Made by a program: the position numbers and the translations under genes. Below the pieces are notes generated by a model. That model searched no databases, was not told where the DNA came from, and saw nothing but the letters and a program-made list of their open reading frames with translations. A stretch of DNA of 64,000 bases from Kappaphycus alvarezii (taxonomy: Eukaryota; Rhodophyta; Florideophyceae; Gigartinales; Solieriaceae), in the NCBI GenBank assembly GCA_002205965.3, contig NADL03000599.1, positions 2,542,001 to 2,606,000 of the forward strand, written 5' to 3'. Shown in pieces: positions 9,441 to 21,240 of this stretch (within the stretch, counting starts at the first letter, position 1; each line of letters begins with the position of its first letter).

Positions 9441-9865
9441 TGAAACAGAGAGGGAGGCAGCCGGGGCGCTTCTAAAGGAACAATTGAGACGATGACAGTG
9501 GGTTTCAGAAAGTTGGGGGCAAAGGGTGTGTGGAGGGTACCTGGATTCCCACAAGAATCCAGATGAGCCCCCCTTTTATAGACAGTATGGTAGCTCTACT
9601 CTAGAAATTATATACTTTGTTAGCTCAGTAGAACTTACTAGAAAGTAGAGGTGTAGCTATAGAATTGTACTATCTAGAATATAACTACGTAAATAAAACG
9701 ATAACGTGGGGCTCCACGTCAAATAAAGACATTGAAGGAAAATCAAACTTCTAAATTCATTCAAGACGATACAGTTTCTCTGTTACACCTCTGTGTAATA
9801 GAGAATTGGAATAGCGACAGCGAAAAGTCTCTATTACACAGTGTTGTGACAGAGACATTGTTACA
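9441..9865 (-). mobile_element. Solo LTR with perfect 5-bp target duplication
   Basis: Minus-strand 5' TGTAACAATGTC ... CTCTGTTTCA 3', about 425 bp, with TG...CA ends and flanked by AACGG at 9,436-9,440 and 9,866-9,870. A homologous LTR lies in opposite orientation at 12,475-12,973. Shared blocks: GATGACAGTGGGTTTCAGAA, CTTTTATAG.CAGTA (the TATA region read from the other strand), and a hairpin-forming segment at 9,774-9,857. The 5-bp duplication and the absence of internal sequence identify a solo LTR from unequal recombination. The parent LTR retrotransposon is not in the window. Confidence 0.8.
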
Positions 9866-9870
9866 AACGG

Positions 9871-10163
9871 CCGAGAATTCAAGAAAATGCTTTCGGAAGC
9901 TCGTACAGTTAAAGAATCGAAGAACCAGAAGCAAAGATAATAATTTATCGACAACTGTGAGGGCCATTTTCTGGGCACAGAGGCAAGTACACTGCAGGTA
10001 GTCTAAAAATAAAACTTAAAGTTTCTTCGGAAGATTGCAGACGAGGCTCAGCCTGCGGACTCCTTTGTAATTCAGAAAAGTAAAGGAAGATGGAGAGCAA
10101 TGTGGGACGAGTACATATTGAAGCTTACAGTGGAGGGCGGGAAGGAGGGTAGAGGAAAACGGA
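9871..10163. other. Nothing recognised
   Basis: No motif or domain seen between the solo LTR and the next LINE tail. Confidence 0.4.
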
Positions 10164-10300
10164 GGGAAATTTTTGGTTTTTTTAATGTATAGAAGATGTG
10201 ATCAGTTGTATCCACGCCACTAGTGCGTTGTGCAGGATAAGCTTCACTGATAGGTAACACTAAATAACATTCCTTACAGGGCCGGCTCAATGCCAGCGAC
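10164..10300 (-). repeat. LINE 3' end (C-terminal codons plus tail motif)
   Basis: On the minus strand the codons reading AGIEPAL, then GMLFSV, precede a 3' region (GTGGCGTGGATACAACTGAT) and the tail motif ending AAAAATTTCCC at 10,164. The same arrangement is on the plus strand at 32,460-32,612, where the frame stays open to TGA. Confidence 0.6.
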
Positions 10301-10424
10301 AACTGCCACCTCACGGGAAGGGACTTTTTTTTGATGATCGCTGCAGCCTCTTTGCGGAATGTTAACGCAAATCGACAAGTAATGGAATAATGTATGCCAG
10401 GAATGTATTGATATGTACCTGAAG

Positions 10425-10673
10425 GGGGAATTTGAACGGAGATTGGAGAGAAGGAAGCGAGAAAACAGAAACGGGTCTGCGCCTCCGTGACCCTTTGACT
10501 ACATCTTCGGGTCAAGGCAGGCGAGGAGGCATGACGCATTAGACAGTACAGCTTGCGCTGCGTGTCTATGCATGAGGACCATTTTGGCTCTCGAGAAGCA
10601 TTCCCGGTCACGGAGGCGCAGACCCGTTTCTGTTTTCTCCTTTCCTTCTCTCCAAACTCTGTTTAGATTCCCC
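10425..10673. repeat. Long near-perfect inverted repeat (hairpin)
   Basis: Arms 10,443-10,492 and 10,606-10,655 are complementary at about 48 of 50 positions (GAGAAAACAGAAACGGGTCT and its complement, continuing through GCGCCTCCGTGACC). Weaker pairing extends to 10,425 and 10,673 (GGGGGAATyT on the outside). The spacer is about 113 bp. Arm identity is far above that of any other repeat pair here, so the duplication is recent or under selection. It could be a foldback element or a transcribed hairpin. No transposase is associated. Confidence 0.75.
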
Positions 10674-10834
10674 CCGATAGAAGTGTCAGACGACGACGCA
10701 GTTCAGCTCTCAGACGAGGTACGATAATTAATTACGAGGCAGTGGGTGTGCCTTGGGGGTAATTCTGTTGATGGGGGTGGTGATGAAACAGTATTATGAA
10801 ATATTACTGTGCATCTTCATTCTAAATTCTAGGT

Positions 10835-11005
10835 GACTGGCACCCAGACGCCTGCGCAGTGCTGACCGACGTGGCGCGGAACGTGGCTGTTAGGGCAATG
10901 GAGACATACGGGACGGATCGAGCGGTTTTAAACCAGAGGCATGGGAGAGCAGCAGTGATGTCCAATGCATTATGCCTGCTACCAGGCTTGGAGCCAGCCC
11001 TTTAG
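10835..11005 (+). pseudogene. LINE C-terminal fragment (third lineage)
   Basis: 57 codons ending in TAG: DWHPDACAVLTDVARNVAVR...QRHGRAAVMSNALCLL...LEPAL. It matches the C-terminal tails at 7,640 (GGWHPAAFAV), 3,770, and 32,430-32,529 (RHAAAADMSSAAYLLAG). Upstream identity is lost. Confidence 0.65.
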
Positions 11006-11562
11006 ACGCACGAGTGACACTAACCCTTATGCTGAACACGTTTAGCATACAACGGGGGTAGCCGAACCGCACCTTTCAAATGTTAAAGAATCACTGCCCT
11101 CCCGCGACCCAGGTTTCCTATTCCAGCCTCTGATTTTCGACTCCCTCGGTGCCCCTTCTCCGAAAACGATAATATTTATCGAAAATTTGTACCATGTGTA
11201 GTCATGAGATGCCACACCTCGGACGCTACTATTCGCGCACGCATCTACCGGCCTATCAGTTGCTCTTTGTGGTCGTCGGTGTCTATGGCCATCATATCGC
11301 CCGCCCCAATGCACGTTACCGACTTGGTCCATCCAGTTAGTTCTTAACTGAAGAGTCGGTCAGCTTGTTCACACTCAAGATAATCAATGAGTAAAAATCC
11401 TTCTCGCTAGAACCAAATCGCCTTCTTCTAAATATGGATATAGAGTTAAATTAGTCGAATTCATTGAAAAAATTGCTGACCCCAAGGTCGAAATCATATT
11501 TACCCAATCCAATTCTGCAGCAGCTGTAAATAATCCAGTTTCGTAATTGAGTTGTGCAAATA
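11006..11562. other. No gene recognised
   Basis: A short minus-strand frame (11,042-11,332) shows no domain. Nothing else supported. Confidence 0.4.
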
Positions 11563-11647
11563 CAATAAGTCGATTGTGGTTGTCTGGAAAACTATGGGTT
11601 AGATCGGATATATCAAAAGTAAAACACCCAAACCTTTCCCCAATAAG
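11563..11647 (+). mobile_element. 71-bp retroposed insert with 7-bp target duplication
   Basis: Insert 11,570-11,640 is flanked by CAATAAG at 11,563-11,569 and 11,641-11,647. It starts TCGATTGTGGTTGTCTGGAA and ends CACCCAAACCTTTCCC, the same ends as 8,163-8,238. Confidence 0.65.
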
Positions 11648-12474
11648 CTGATTAATGCCCCCTTAGGAGACTGTTAAAACGGCAAGTCCAGTAACAGATA
11701 CGAACTATCGATAATCTGACATCCACAATGTTCAGCAATGAAGAATACATTATTGCTAACATCTCTGGCTTTTCCCTACACTCCAATGGGATCAGGAAGC
11801 TCAGGAAAACTTTTTTCGTTTTTGAATCGTTTTTGGTAGGCCAGAAGTGGAGGAAAACGGCATTGAATTCTTGTTCTTTATTGCATATTGTGAAACGAAT
11901 CAAAGTGCCTTACATTTCTTGTCCAATATGAAAATGCTTGCTGCAGTGGTTTTTCTCGTCTTCGATCCCGTTTTAAATTGATGACGCACTGCAGCTGTCC
12001 TCTCCCCAGTATTCTTTTCTTCCCTACTGCTTCTGTCTTTCCATTCTTCTTGAAATCTTTATTGCGCTTCAGTACACTTTTTGAATTCTCTTTATGTCCC
12101 TTTTCACGCATAAGTTTCAAAAAATTAGTTCTATTGGAAGAATAGGATGCCTTTTGAGAGCTTTCTGTTGATAAACAATACTTACTTCGATAAAATGAAT
12201 TGCACCCCCTTCCTTTCCACTGGTTGGAACAGCAGCAATCATTGAGCAGTAATCATCTTCTGAAGCAAATTCAGTTGGAAAACAGTAAGATCTGTTTCAA
12301 TTTGGATTAATTATACGAAGTACCCTACTGTGCTCAATTCTACACCTCCAAAATCAAATCAAGGGTATTCAAAATTCTCCATAGTCAAAATGGATTCATC
12401 TGCTCGATGGATTTTGGCTGCATAGCGTGCCCTCTTAGACCAGACAAGTTTTAATGCGCCTATTTCTCTACCGC
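11648..12474. other. No gene recognised
   Basis: Two short antiparallel frames near 11,650-12,120 with no domain. No other structure seen. Confidence 0.4.
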
Positions 12475-12973
12475 TGTAATAATGTCCCTGTTACACCACT
12501 ATGTAATAGAGACTTGTTCGCTGTCTTTATTACTGTTCTATATTACACAGTGGTGTAACAGAGAACTTGGATAGGAGTCCAGTTCTAGGAAGTAGTGTTA
12601 ATCCTACAGTGTTTTGTATATAATCATTTTAATTTTGCCTAACCAATTTATTTTACCTCTCAGCCATTTTCTTTGATTTAGCGGCCATTTTATTTGACAG
12701 AGTGACATACTGCAAGTCTTCATGGTAGTTATTTTAGTAGTTACACTTTATCGGTTCATATTCCCTATTTACTACTGCAGCTTTTAGTCACTGAGCTAAA
12801 ATCTACATGTACTACTAAAGCTACAGTACTGGCTATAAAAGGGGGAGGTCTTCCAGATTCCTGGGGGATATAGATACACTCCATTGACTCTTTGCCCCAA
12901 ACTTTCTGAAACCCACTGTCATCATCTCTACTGCTCCTTTAGCAGCGCTCCGGCTGCTTTCCTCTCTGTTTCA
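12475..12973 (+). mobile_element. LTR copy, inverted relative to 9,441-9,865
   Basis: TGTAATAATGTC...CTCTGTTTCA, about 499 bp, homologous along its length to the minus-strand solo LTR. The flanks ACCGC and ACAGA agree at only three of five positions, so its target duplication is decayed or the copy is not solo. It contains a promoter-like TATAAAA at 12,834 and a dyad at 12,484-12,572 whose arms are GTTACACCACTrTGTAATA and complement. Confidence 0.7.
12834..12840 (+). promoter_or_regulatory. TATA box of the LTR
   Basis: TATAAAAGGGGG about 140 bp before the LTR 3' end. The same site is CTTTTATAG on the opposite strand in the solo LTR near 9,576. The position fits a U3/R boundary. Confidence 0.45.
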
Positions 12974-15900
12974 ACAGACGTTCCACTCGCATTAATTTAT
13001 TTAAATTTAGAGGATTTCTCGTCATGCTTCAGAACTGAAAGCGCTGCTTCGGCTTTTACGGGACTATAAACAAAGAATATTTATGAAGCAGGTTGTTATT
13101 GAAATATGATTATGATTTTAAATCGCTGTCATCTTCTAATGGTCCAACGAAGAGGTATCTGGAATAGTGGGGGAGGGCAGAGCTGAGTCCACCACGACTG
13201 TTTTACTTCCAAATATTTGTGATGAACGTATTGAAAACGATGCGTAACTCTTGTATAAGTATAAAAGCGCGGTACAATGGTGATTTCATATCCAGCTAGG
13301 CGAGGTATCTTCGAGGCTTTTTGGCCTGAATCAGAAAAATACATAATTTCAATTTAGATACTGTGACATCCAAAATAACGGATACAGGAGTGGGTGAATA
13401 CCTACGCTTGCACAATATTAATTAATTATAATTCTTCGTAAAACATGCAAAAGGCTATAGTTTCTGCAAATAAAAGTTAAAATCATATTCCACTCTCCTA
13501 GTACAATAATTCCTTATGGTGCAAATTCCTTTCAGAGTTTGGTCAAAAAGTTTTTCGAAAGCGTAAATATAAATGGTATTTAAATTTCACAAATGGGCCA
13601 ATCTTTAAATTTTTTTGAATTAGGTGGTTCCTATTTGTATCTATTGAGGAAGTAGAACGAAATTGAGATGAAAGTAGCTAGGCCTATTGTGGATTTACCA
13701 AAAATGATTGGCTCTACTGAAGCTGTAATGAAGATGTTACTAAAGTTAGAACCTCGTATCATCGTCCAGATGGAAAGAAATGTGTGGGTAAAGTGATTTG
13801 AATTGGAGTTGTTCCAGGTTAGAAACGATATTATTGTGAGACGTTACTATTTAGAGTCGTTTTCGAACTGATTAATTTGCTCTAATCCGTCTCCACAATT
13901 CTCCTTGAGACGTAAGATACCAGTATGCAATGACAAGGTGTGCTAACAGTTCAACTTACGTGAAAAAGTGAAGGAATTTAAAATTATCCAATTGGCGATC
14001 CCTGTTTTCGTGAAGTGAAGCTTTTTTTCGAGCCCTATTCTCGAAATAAGTTTAAGGAAAAAGATGTACTGATTCATGGTTGAAAATTGCGCTCAAATTG
14101 CCATTCACTCTAAAAAGTGATACGTAAGGCGTTATTATGCGATGAACGCTTCTAAACTTCCAGAAAAAAATTCTGCCATACTTATGAGAATGGACAGGGA
14201 TTTCCTTCATTCTTAATTGAAACATCTACCGACATAAAAGACTTATAGACAATGGAAATAAGGATATTATCTTGTTTAAAGAGCTACTGTGAGGGCAAAA
14301 ACCAATGCGTTTTCTCTGTAGTATTATAAAAAGAGCAAAAAATAGTTTCACTTGATGGAAAGTCTCTGACGCATTTTATAGGTCTACAGAGGCAGCTGTT
14401 TCTGAACTGATTTGAGCGTCGTAGTAACTATAAAATTAAAGCATATGTCCCATTACTAATGCCGTAAAGTTATCATTCTATTTTATAGATAGAATGAAGA
14501 AGTTTTTCTGAACTTAGGACCAATCTAAATAAAAAGGAAATTGGTTTCTAACCTAATTTTTTTAACCGTTTAATGGATATTTTTAAGTTAAATTTGGTTT
14601 ACATTATAAATACCAATTTTTGCAACAAATCCGTGATCCACAATAACTCATATTTTTGGCACTACTTCTCCGATTCAAACTATTTTTACAACAAAAAACA
14701 GTTAATTCGTATTTTATAAGTGGGCTTTTTGCGATTGTTCCTAAGAAAATAATGAGAAAAAGAAAAGATTATATTCTTTATCTATGGGGATATTAGAATT
14801 TCCTTATCGTTAATTAGTACATGTTAAAATATATTTAAATATTAAGTTGAGCTGTTCTACGGAAGAAAGGAGATAAAAGTCCAAATTTAATCCCATACCC
14901 ATGGAGAAGGCCTAAGTTTCTCTGTACAGGAACTAATGATTATTTTATTTTGCCCTTCGAAATGAGGCCAGCGTTGTCAGAATTCTAAATATTGAAAAAT
15001 TTGTCCTATTTACCCATGCTGGTACTTCAAAGTTTTCTCAACCAGCTTAAAGTTGACCTCAAGCATTTAAATATATATATTGTACACCAGAAGAGCTTCT
15101 GATTTAGTATTAAATTTTATTTGAATGTAAATTTTCTTAAAAAAAACTTTCGAATAACTGCAAATCCCGTTTAGATTTCCAGAAATGAGATTAGTTTTGG
15201 TTCAGCACTCATGAATAAATTATTTATTGCGTATAAACAGAACTTATGGAATATTTGAAGGGGTATCATATTGCTAATAATTCGCTAGGATCTCAAGCGA
15301 GCACTGAAAGTGAATTACCCAATACTTTTACTGATTTAACTAATGAAAATGCACACTGTAGTTGAAAAATGCTGTAATTACCCGCAAAAAATATTCGTAA
15401 TAAATAAAATAATTTTCAATAATAGTGCTGGAAAATTTAAGTAGCTTCTCAAACTTGGATTCATTATGGCAACATCAACTGAGACACTGTATGTACTGCT
15501 CAGTGTCTCCTCAACAATTAGGGTGCTGTAAAAGGTGTTCTATTTTCCGTTTTTCAGCTTTATGATGTCAAACAAAAGAATTGAACCCTCTAAATCTGTC
15601 TACAGGAGATGATGGAGAGTCAATATCTAATATTAGTATCATAGAAACGGCATTTTAAAAAAATTGCACAAAGAGTATCTATTTCCTTGGTCTTAGGATA
15701 TTTCATCAAAGAAATAGGTTTTTTGTATGTACATCTGATTAATAGGGGTCACTCTGTACCATAAGTGCTTCAGAATGATTTTTGCTCATATATTATATTG
15801 CATTCAAGATATACTATAAAGGACTTATTGAGAGGATTTATTATTAAAATTTGTGAATGGAAATTAATTCAAACGGTACATCGTAAGGCTATTTAAAAAT

Positions 15901-18900
15901 TTCACGCTCTATCCTTCTTGCTTGATAATTCTTGACTTCCGAATTGGAAATCAAAATCTGTACACCCATAGAGCTGACGGTTAGATTAATGGGAAAACTC
16001 CTTTAATTTATGAATAAGAAAAATTATTCTGCTCTTATATTGCCTTGTATTGTAGATAGGTAAAACAAGGTTCAATCATAATTGGGACATCTTCTTGCTA
16101 ATTTCTTTTGAATAAACACAGAAAATCTTCAATTCGATCTTTGAAGCTACACGGATTCTGATGAACTCCCTTGATTGCGTTTTCAAATACGTTTACCAAT
16201 TCTGTTATGATTTATAAGACTCGTCGCTGTTTATTTTCTGGTAAAATGAGCACGAACGAGTGTCTACAATATTTCTCGTCTCGAGATGTTTGATGCAAAG
16301 AAGAAGCTTTTATGTATCTACAGTTCTGCTTGATATATCCGCAAGGTTTTCAGTTGAAATAGTGAATTATGCAATTAGAGTGATACAGTGATAGTGAAAT
16401 TCCTTGTAATTTTTGCAAATATATCTTTCTATTGTGCAATATTTTAATTTTTTACATTACATTCTAGGTTATGCGGCTGCAGAAACACATCTAGTCAGTT
16501 GACTTTAGGCCAGTTATACACTTCAACAGGAAAAAGTAATATTAGAGAGAAATATTTTGGCCAAGTTTGGTTTTTTTTTGTAGTTGGGGCGAGAGTATCG
16601 AACCACTGTAGAAATATTCCGCAAAATATGAGCTAATTGGACCGCAAAGCCCATTTTTATGGGGCCAATTATAAGAATTGTGTCCTGGGGCCAAATTATT
16701 TTTGTTCTATCCGCATAAAATAACAGATTTACGTATGGTTTGTGCGTACCTTTATTATATATCAATGGTAAAGAAGGAAAAAGTCCATCCTAACACGACT
16801 ATCGTTTACATGAATTCTGAGAGAACATGGCAGCCTGTATTCCATGCCATAGCGAGCCATACCATTAAATTTGCTCTACCGATCCCGTGCAATGTACCCC
16901 GAGCAGCCTGAAGACTCAACTACTCCACCGTTACAAATAAACAAACTCATTGAATCCATCTAGTTCTTAATTTTCAACAATAAATTTAAAAAAGAGAAAA
17001 ATGCACAGAGAATCAAACTAAGATCACCAAAAAGCTCTTCTACTTTTTCAAATGATGAGAAAAGATAGTTACACCAACCGCAGGCAATAGAAAACGATAA
17101 TTCAAGCTCCTTTTTATGGAAGCAGTTACTGTGGTTAAAATATCATAAAATTGATCAAAACGTTTAGTGAAGGACCAAAATTTACCAGAAACAAACAAGA
17201 AGAGTCCTATTTCATCGCGAATTTTCATCAGTATAGCTTCGATGGGGATATTGAAGACCTACCCAATACTCCAGAATACTTAGAGCTGATACACGAAGTT
17301 GGGAGAAATAATAAAAGCCATGCTACATGCTATTTGCTTTGTTATGCTACTACGCAGCGATTAGTCGTATTGATGAATAACCATTATCAAGTTCTCAGAA
17401 AAAGCAAAATGTTTTGAATTCTATGCTAGAATAGTTTCTCAAGCCCATGAAAAATCCATCAGACATTTATTGATGAATTAAAAGGTGGCAATTAGGGATG
17501 AGCTAGAATTCAAACTGTTAAATAGGGTTTATTTCAAAGGCCCTAGCTCTCAGAATCTAGATATTTGAAAACGTAATGTATATCTCTTTTTCGATTTCAA
17601 CCTATATTTTATCAGCAGTGATCAAAGCTTCTTCCCCATCATCTTCGTACTGGTTAAGAATGAAACACCCAAAATTACCATCATCTAGTTCCAAACTAGG
17701 CAATTGCATACTGGAAACGGATCAGAATGAAATATCCATGAAAAAATTATACTTCAACTTTTCAAATACAATTTGATAGTCTTTCAGGCTAGGCTCTCAG
17801 CAATTTAACTATTCGAATGAAACTGATTAGATTAATGCTCAAGAGAACTATATGTTTTTATCATGTACACGCCCAGGGTAGAAAAGCAGTCTCCCATCAA
17901 CTATTAGCGGCCAGATATTCTTTACGCGCCAAGATCTGGAATTTCATGCCAAAAGATCTACCAGTGTCAATTTTTAGTTTCAAATTGCTCAGAGCATAAA
18001 TTATTGAGTCTTCTAGTGCACCTGAGCGTCTAACATCTACTTTGACAAACAATATTTTTGCGTCACAACTGTAAATATGAAAGCACTCTGGTAGCCCTCA
18101 TAATAGCGATTTTCGTCAAACAGATCATCTGAATAGGATATCAATATCATTTGTGTACTATTAAAAGCCCCTAAAAAGAAAAAGTAATTACTTGAAAAGC
18201 AAGAAAAATTTCGTTGCAGTTGCAACTCTCTTCGTTTCCGTTTGGAACCTTGTCTCTTTACGCCAATGTAACTTGATTGCTTCTGAAACTTCTATAACAA
18301 TAGCGATGGCAGCAATAATACCCATTTTAATCTAAAATAAATCCTTTCGAACATGGACGCTTGGGTGTAGATCAGTAACTTAGCTAGTTTGATTTTGGAA
18401 GGAAACACTTCAAGAAAGCTAGTTTCAATGCGTCCAATGACAGAACTCAGTTTGTTCGCAATGCGATCGAAGAATATTTACTGGATTTTATACGTTCCTG
18501 ACCATGATATTGAGAAAAGTCATTAGAATAGGCGTAATGGAAGAAAAAGGTGTATTTTCACGAGATTGCTGCCATGAAGGGCCATTTACTCTTTCTCGTT
18601 GATACGTGTGGTATGGAGGTGCGACAGAGAAGTTGAAGTTCAGTGACTCGGAACCTATACCGAATTCCTATTGTCCTCTGTGGATGACAGATCGGCAACT
18701 AGAGAAACCAAAAGCCGTTGGTGTTTTTTGGTCAAGTTCACAGTTATTGAGGATAGTATGGTCTTCAAAACCGTGTATCCTTTCTTGTGAAGACCACCAA
18801 ATTCGCTTTTTCCGGACAGAGCACTGAAGAAAATGTCCATGTCCTGGATAAAGAGATATCCTCAGTATTTTGGGGCTTTGGAAAACAATTAACGTCTTGT

Positions 18901-20719
18901 GTTCTTCTTTAGAACGGGCCTCAGATATCTTGCCCGGTGTTTATTCAAGTTTATTAGGCCTAGTTAACCCTTCGCTCCTGTGATAAATCATCTAAACAAT
19001 TCTTTTTGAAAAATCAAGACAAGGTTATAATCCTTTCTGCTCCATTAACCAATTCATATCAATATCCCTCTGTTCTTCTCGACTATGATTCTAAAGCATT
19101 GAAATAATGACGAAGATACACAGTAAATGCTTCTCTGGCGTTCTGTTCAGTTAAAAGGATTAATTTACCAGAAAGAGTCACGTTTTGACTCCTCATTGTA
19201 AAGGTTCAAAGCAATCTCACCTCAGCAATGATTTATACAAGTTATTCTCAATGAAAAAGGTATGTCTACTGTAGACAAAACAGAAAGGAAGAAAAAATGA
19301 ATTTTGAAACCAGAGAGCGTACACAAACAAAGCCAGAGACAAAAAATCAGAAATATAGATTTTGAAAAGGCTCCACCTTCGGTGCATAAGACGCAGTTGC
19401 ACAATACAAGTAGTTGTTATCTTCAGTCTAAATATTCTACAGGAGAAAATGCTAATATTTTTAAAAAACTTCTGTTTGGTATGAAACGGGTTTCATCGTC
19501 TAAGTAACGACAGCACTGGAAATTTTCGAGCGGTTTCAATGGAGCAGCATGTAAATAAGATGATATGACAGGTTAAAAGAAGGATATTTGTAGTAGCGGG
19601 ACACAAATTTCTAAACCTTCAACTACAAAAATTACCAATAATTTACCCGTATTTGGAAAAACGAGATAAAATTCCTTTTGAACGTTTGTTAAGCGAAGGA
19701 TTGGAGGCGAAAGAAAACAAGTAATTCGTAATTTTTATGCACCAGATCGATTAGAATAGGGGACGGAAGTTGGTCAAGTGTGGAAAAAGAAATCTGTAAA
19801 CTGAACGACAGTACTTAGTAAACGGATCTATCCATGCAGAAGTGTTCAAGTTTTCGTTCAATCAGCTCAAAAACGATGATTTTGCCCCAATCCAACGGCA
19901 TTAAAATTTTTGAGCCCGAATTTTGGTTCGGTATTTTTTCTTGATGATTTTTGTGGGTAAGAGTGTCCCGTACACCCATCATGCGTCTTTGGAGGTACGT
20001 CCCGCAACGCTCCTCATGAATATGTCGTTTCTAGATGGTGTTCACTGTACTGTACATTACAAATAAGGTACTTTCTGTGCAACCAGATGGAAAATGGAGA
20101 TTCGTTTAGTCGTTACAGTAGGAGGGAGAAAGCAAATTTGGAAACGACAAACACATTTTTATACCGCATCCTAGCTTCTATTAAAACCATGGAAAAACCT
20201 CAGAAGCACAAGTCTAAGCTTACGGATCCCTCTATTCAAATATTTCACTTTTACTTTCCGCTTATTATAATTTAGTCATGTGCGAGAATAGCCACGAGGA
20301 ACAGGCGCTCCATATCCTGTTTCTCCCTGAGGACACAGCATTTGTGTTATACTACAATTTCCTCTTCCTTTCTTTATTCATCCTGCCGAATTATCTCGAT
20401 TTCGGCGCTTCTCAATACTTCACCATTTATTTTTCCACCCCGCAGCTTGAGTAAATACTTCGATGCAACTTTACAGCGCATTAATCCGCTTGCATTAATA
20501 GCGTTGCTAGTGAATTTATTGGTCGAAGAAAGGAGCCCTTAGTAAAAGCAGTGAGATTTAGTGACCGCTTATGGGCTGTAGTGGAACGAATGAAAGGTCG
20601 GCCAACCCTTGCCTTCACTGAAACCAGGGCCATGAGCAACGAGAGACTGATCACTTACGGCAAACATTTACACTCTCCCTGATTCCTTCCATGTTATTTA
20701 CTTCTATTTATTCTCTTCG
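12974..20719. other. AT-rich, decayed DNA; no confident gene
   Basis: Nearly 8 kb with only short frames, many stops and visibly high A+T. It resembles in composition the AT-rich gypsy remnant at 45-48 kb, so it is probably old LTR-element DNA, but I could not follow any domain series. The one weak hint is at 18,655-18,840 (minus). The ORF at 17,151-17,417 (plus, 88 codons, acidic) is not recognised. Confidence 0.4.
18655..18840 (-). pseudogene. Possible gypsy RNase H remnant
   Basis: The minus-strand frame reads IFFSALSGKSEFGGLHKKGY..., then LLVSLVADLSS. The spacing resembles the 'FLSG.F.GS...W...KE.Y......LLVFTDH.NL' pattern of chromovirus RNase H, but the key residues are altered and no RT or integrase is readable at the expected distances. 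Alternative: chance. Confidence 0.2.
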
Positions 20720-21240
20720 CGTTTACTCTAGTCCCCTAGCATCTCCATTAGATTTGGTCGGGACTCTTTCTCGCCAATTAAGGCAAGAGGGTAGCTGGCG
20801 AGCAACCTCGGTAAACCCCGTTCATCAACCATAACTTTGTATAAAGATTGTCTTTGCGGAGCCCGGAGTAACAGTGCAAGACCAGCGGTAATGAATTTGC
20901 TCAGTCGCTATCGATCTGCACCACGTACGTCATGACGTACACCATGATTGCTTTTTTTTAGTCCTGAAAATCCTTCCAACCATCCCATTTGTCATCGGAA
21001 CATAAGCGGGAATGGCATTCTAATCTCTTCAGTGCCTCCCAATGAACTTCTGGGGCTTCCATAAAAGTCGTGAAATTTTCTGATACTATCCTCCTCGGAG
21101 GACCGTAAGGCAAAATGGTGTAATGTCCCACGAACTTGATGAAGGCATCCCATGTAACATCCTTGGCTGCCAATGCCACTGACCAAAACTTCATGTTTTC
21201 TATCTTGACTAGATCAAATCTCTTTGCTGTCCTGTACTTA
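20720..21240 (-). pseudogene. Ty3/gypsy integrase remnant
   Basis: The minus-strand frame from 21,194 reads MKFWSVALAAKDVTWDAFIK, then YGPPRRIVSENFTTFMEAP, the second catalytic region. It corresponds to FGPPERIVSDNEKAF in the 41.5-kb gypsy; the catalytic D is replaced by E. Further along, after stops, come LPLVLHCY and LMNGVYR, matching the C-terminal 'LP.VLYGYR...LMYGVPPR' segment. RT and LTRs are not visible nearby. Confidence 0.6.

Noticed and set aside
17040-17228. Gypsy integrase fragment on the minus strand (VSGKFWSFTKRFDQF)
   Set aside because: Only a loose resemblance to 'FTS.FW', no catalytic Asp in place, and the distance to the possible RNase H at 18.7 kb does not fit.
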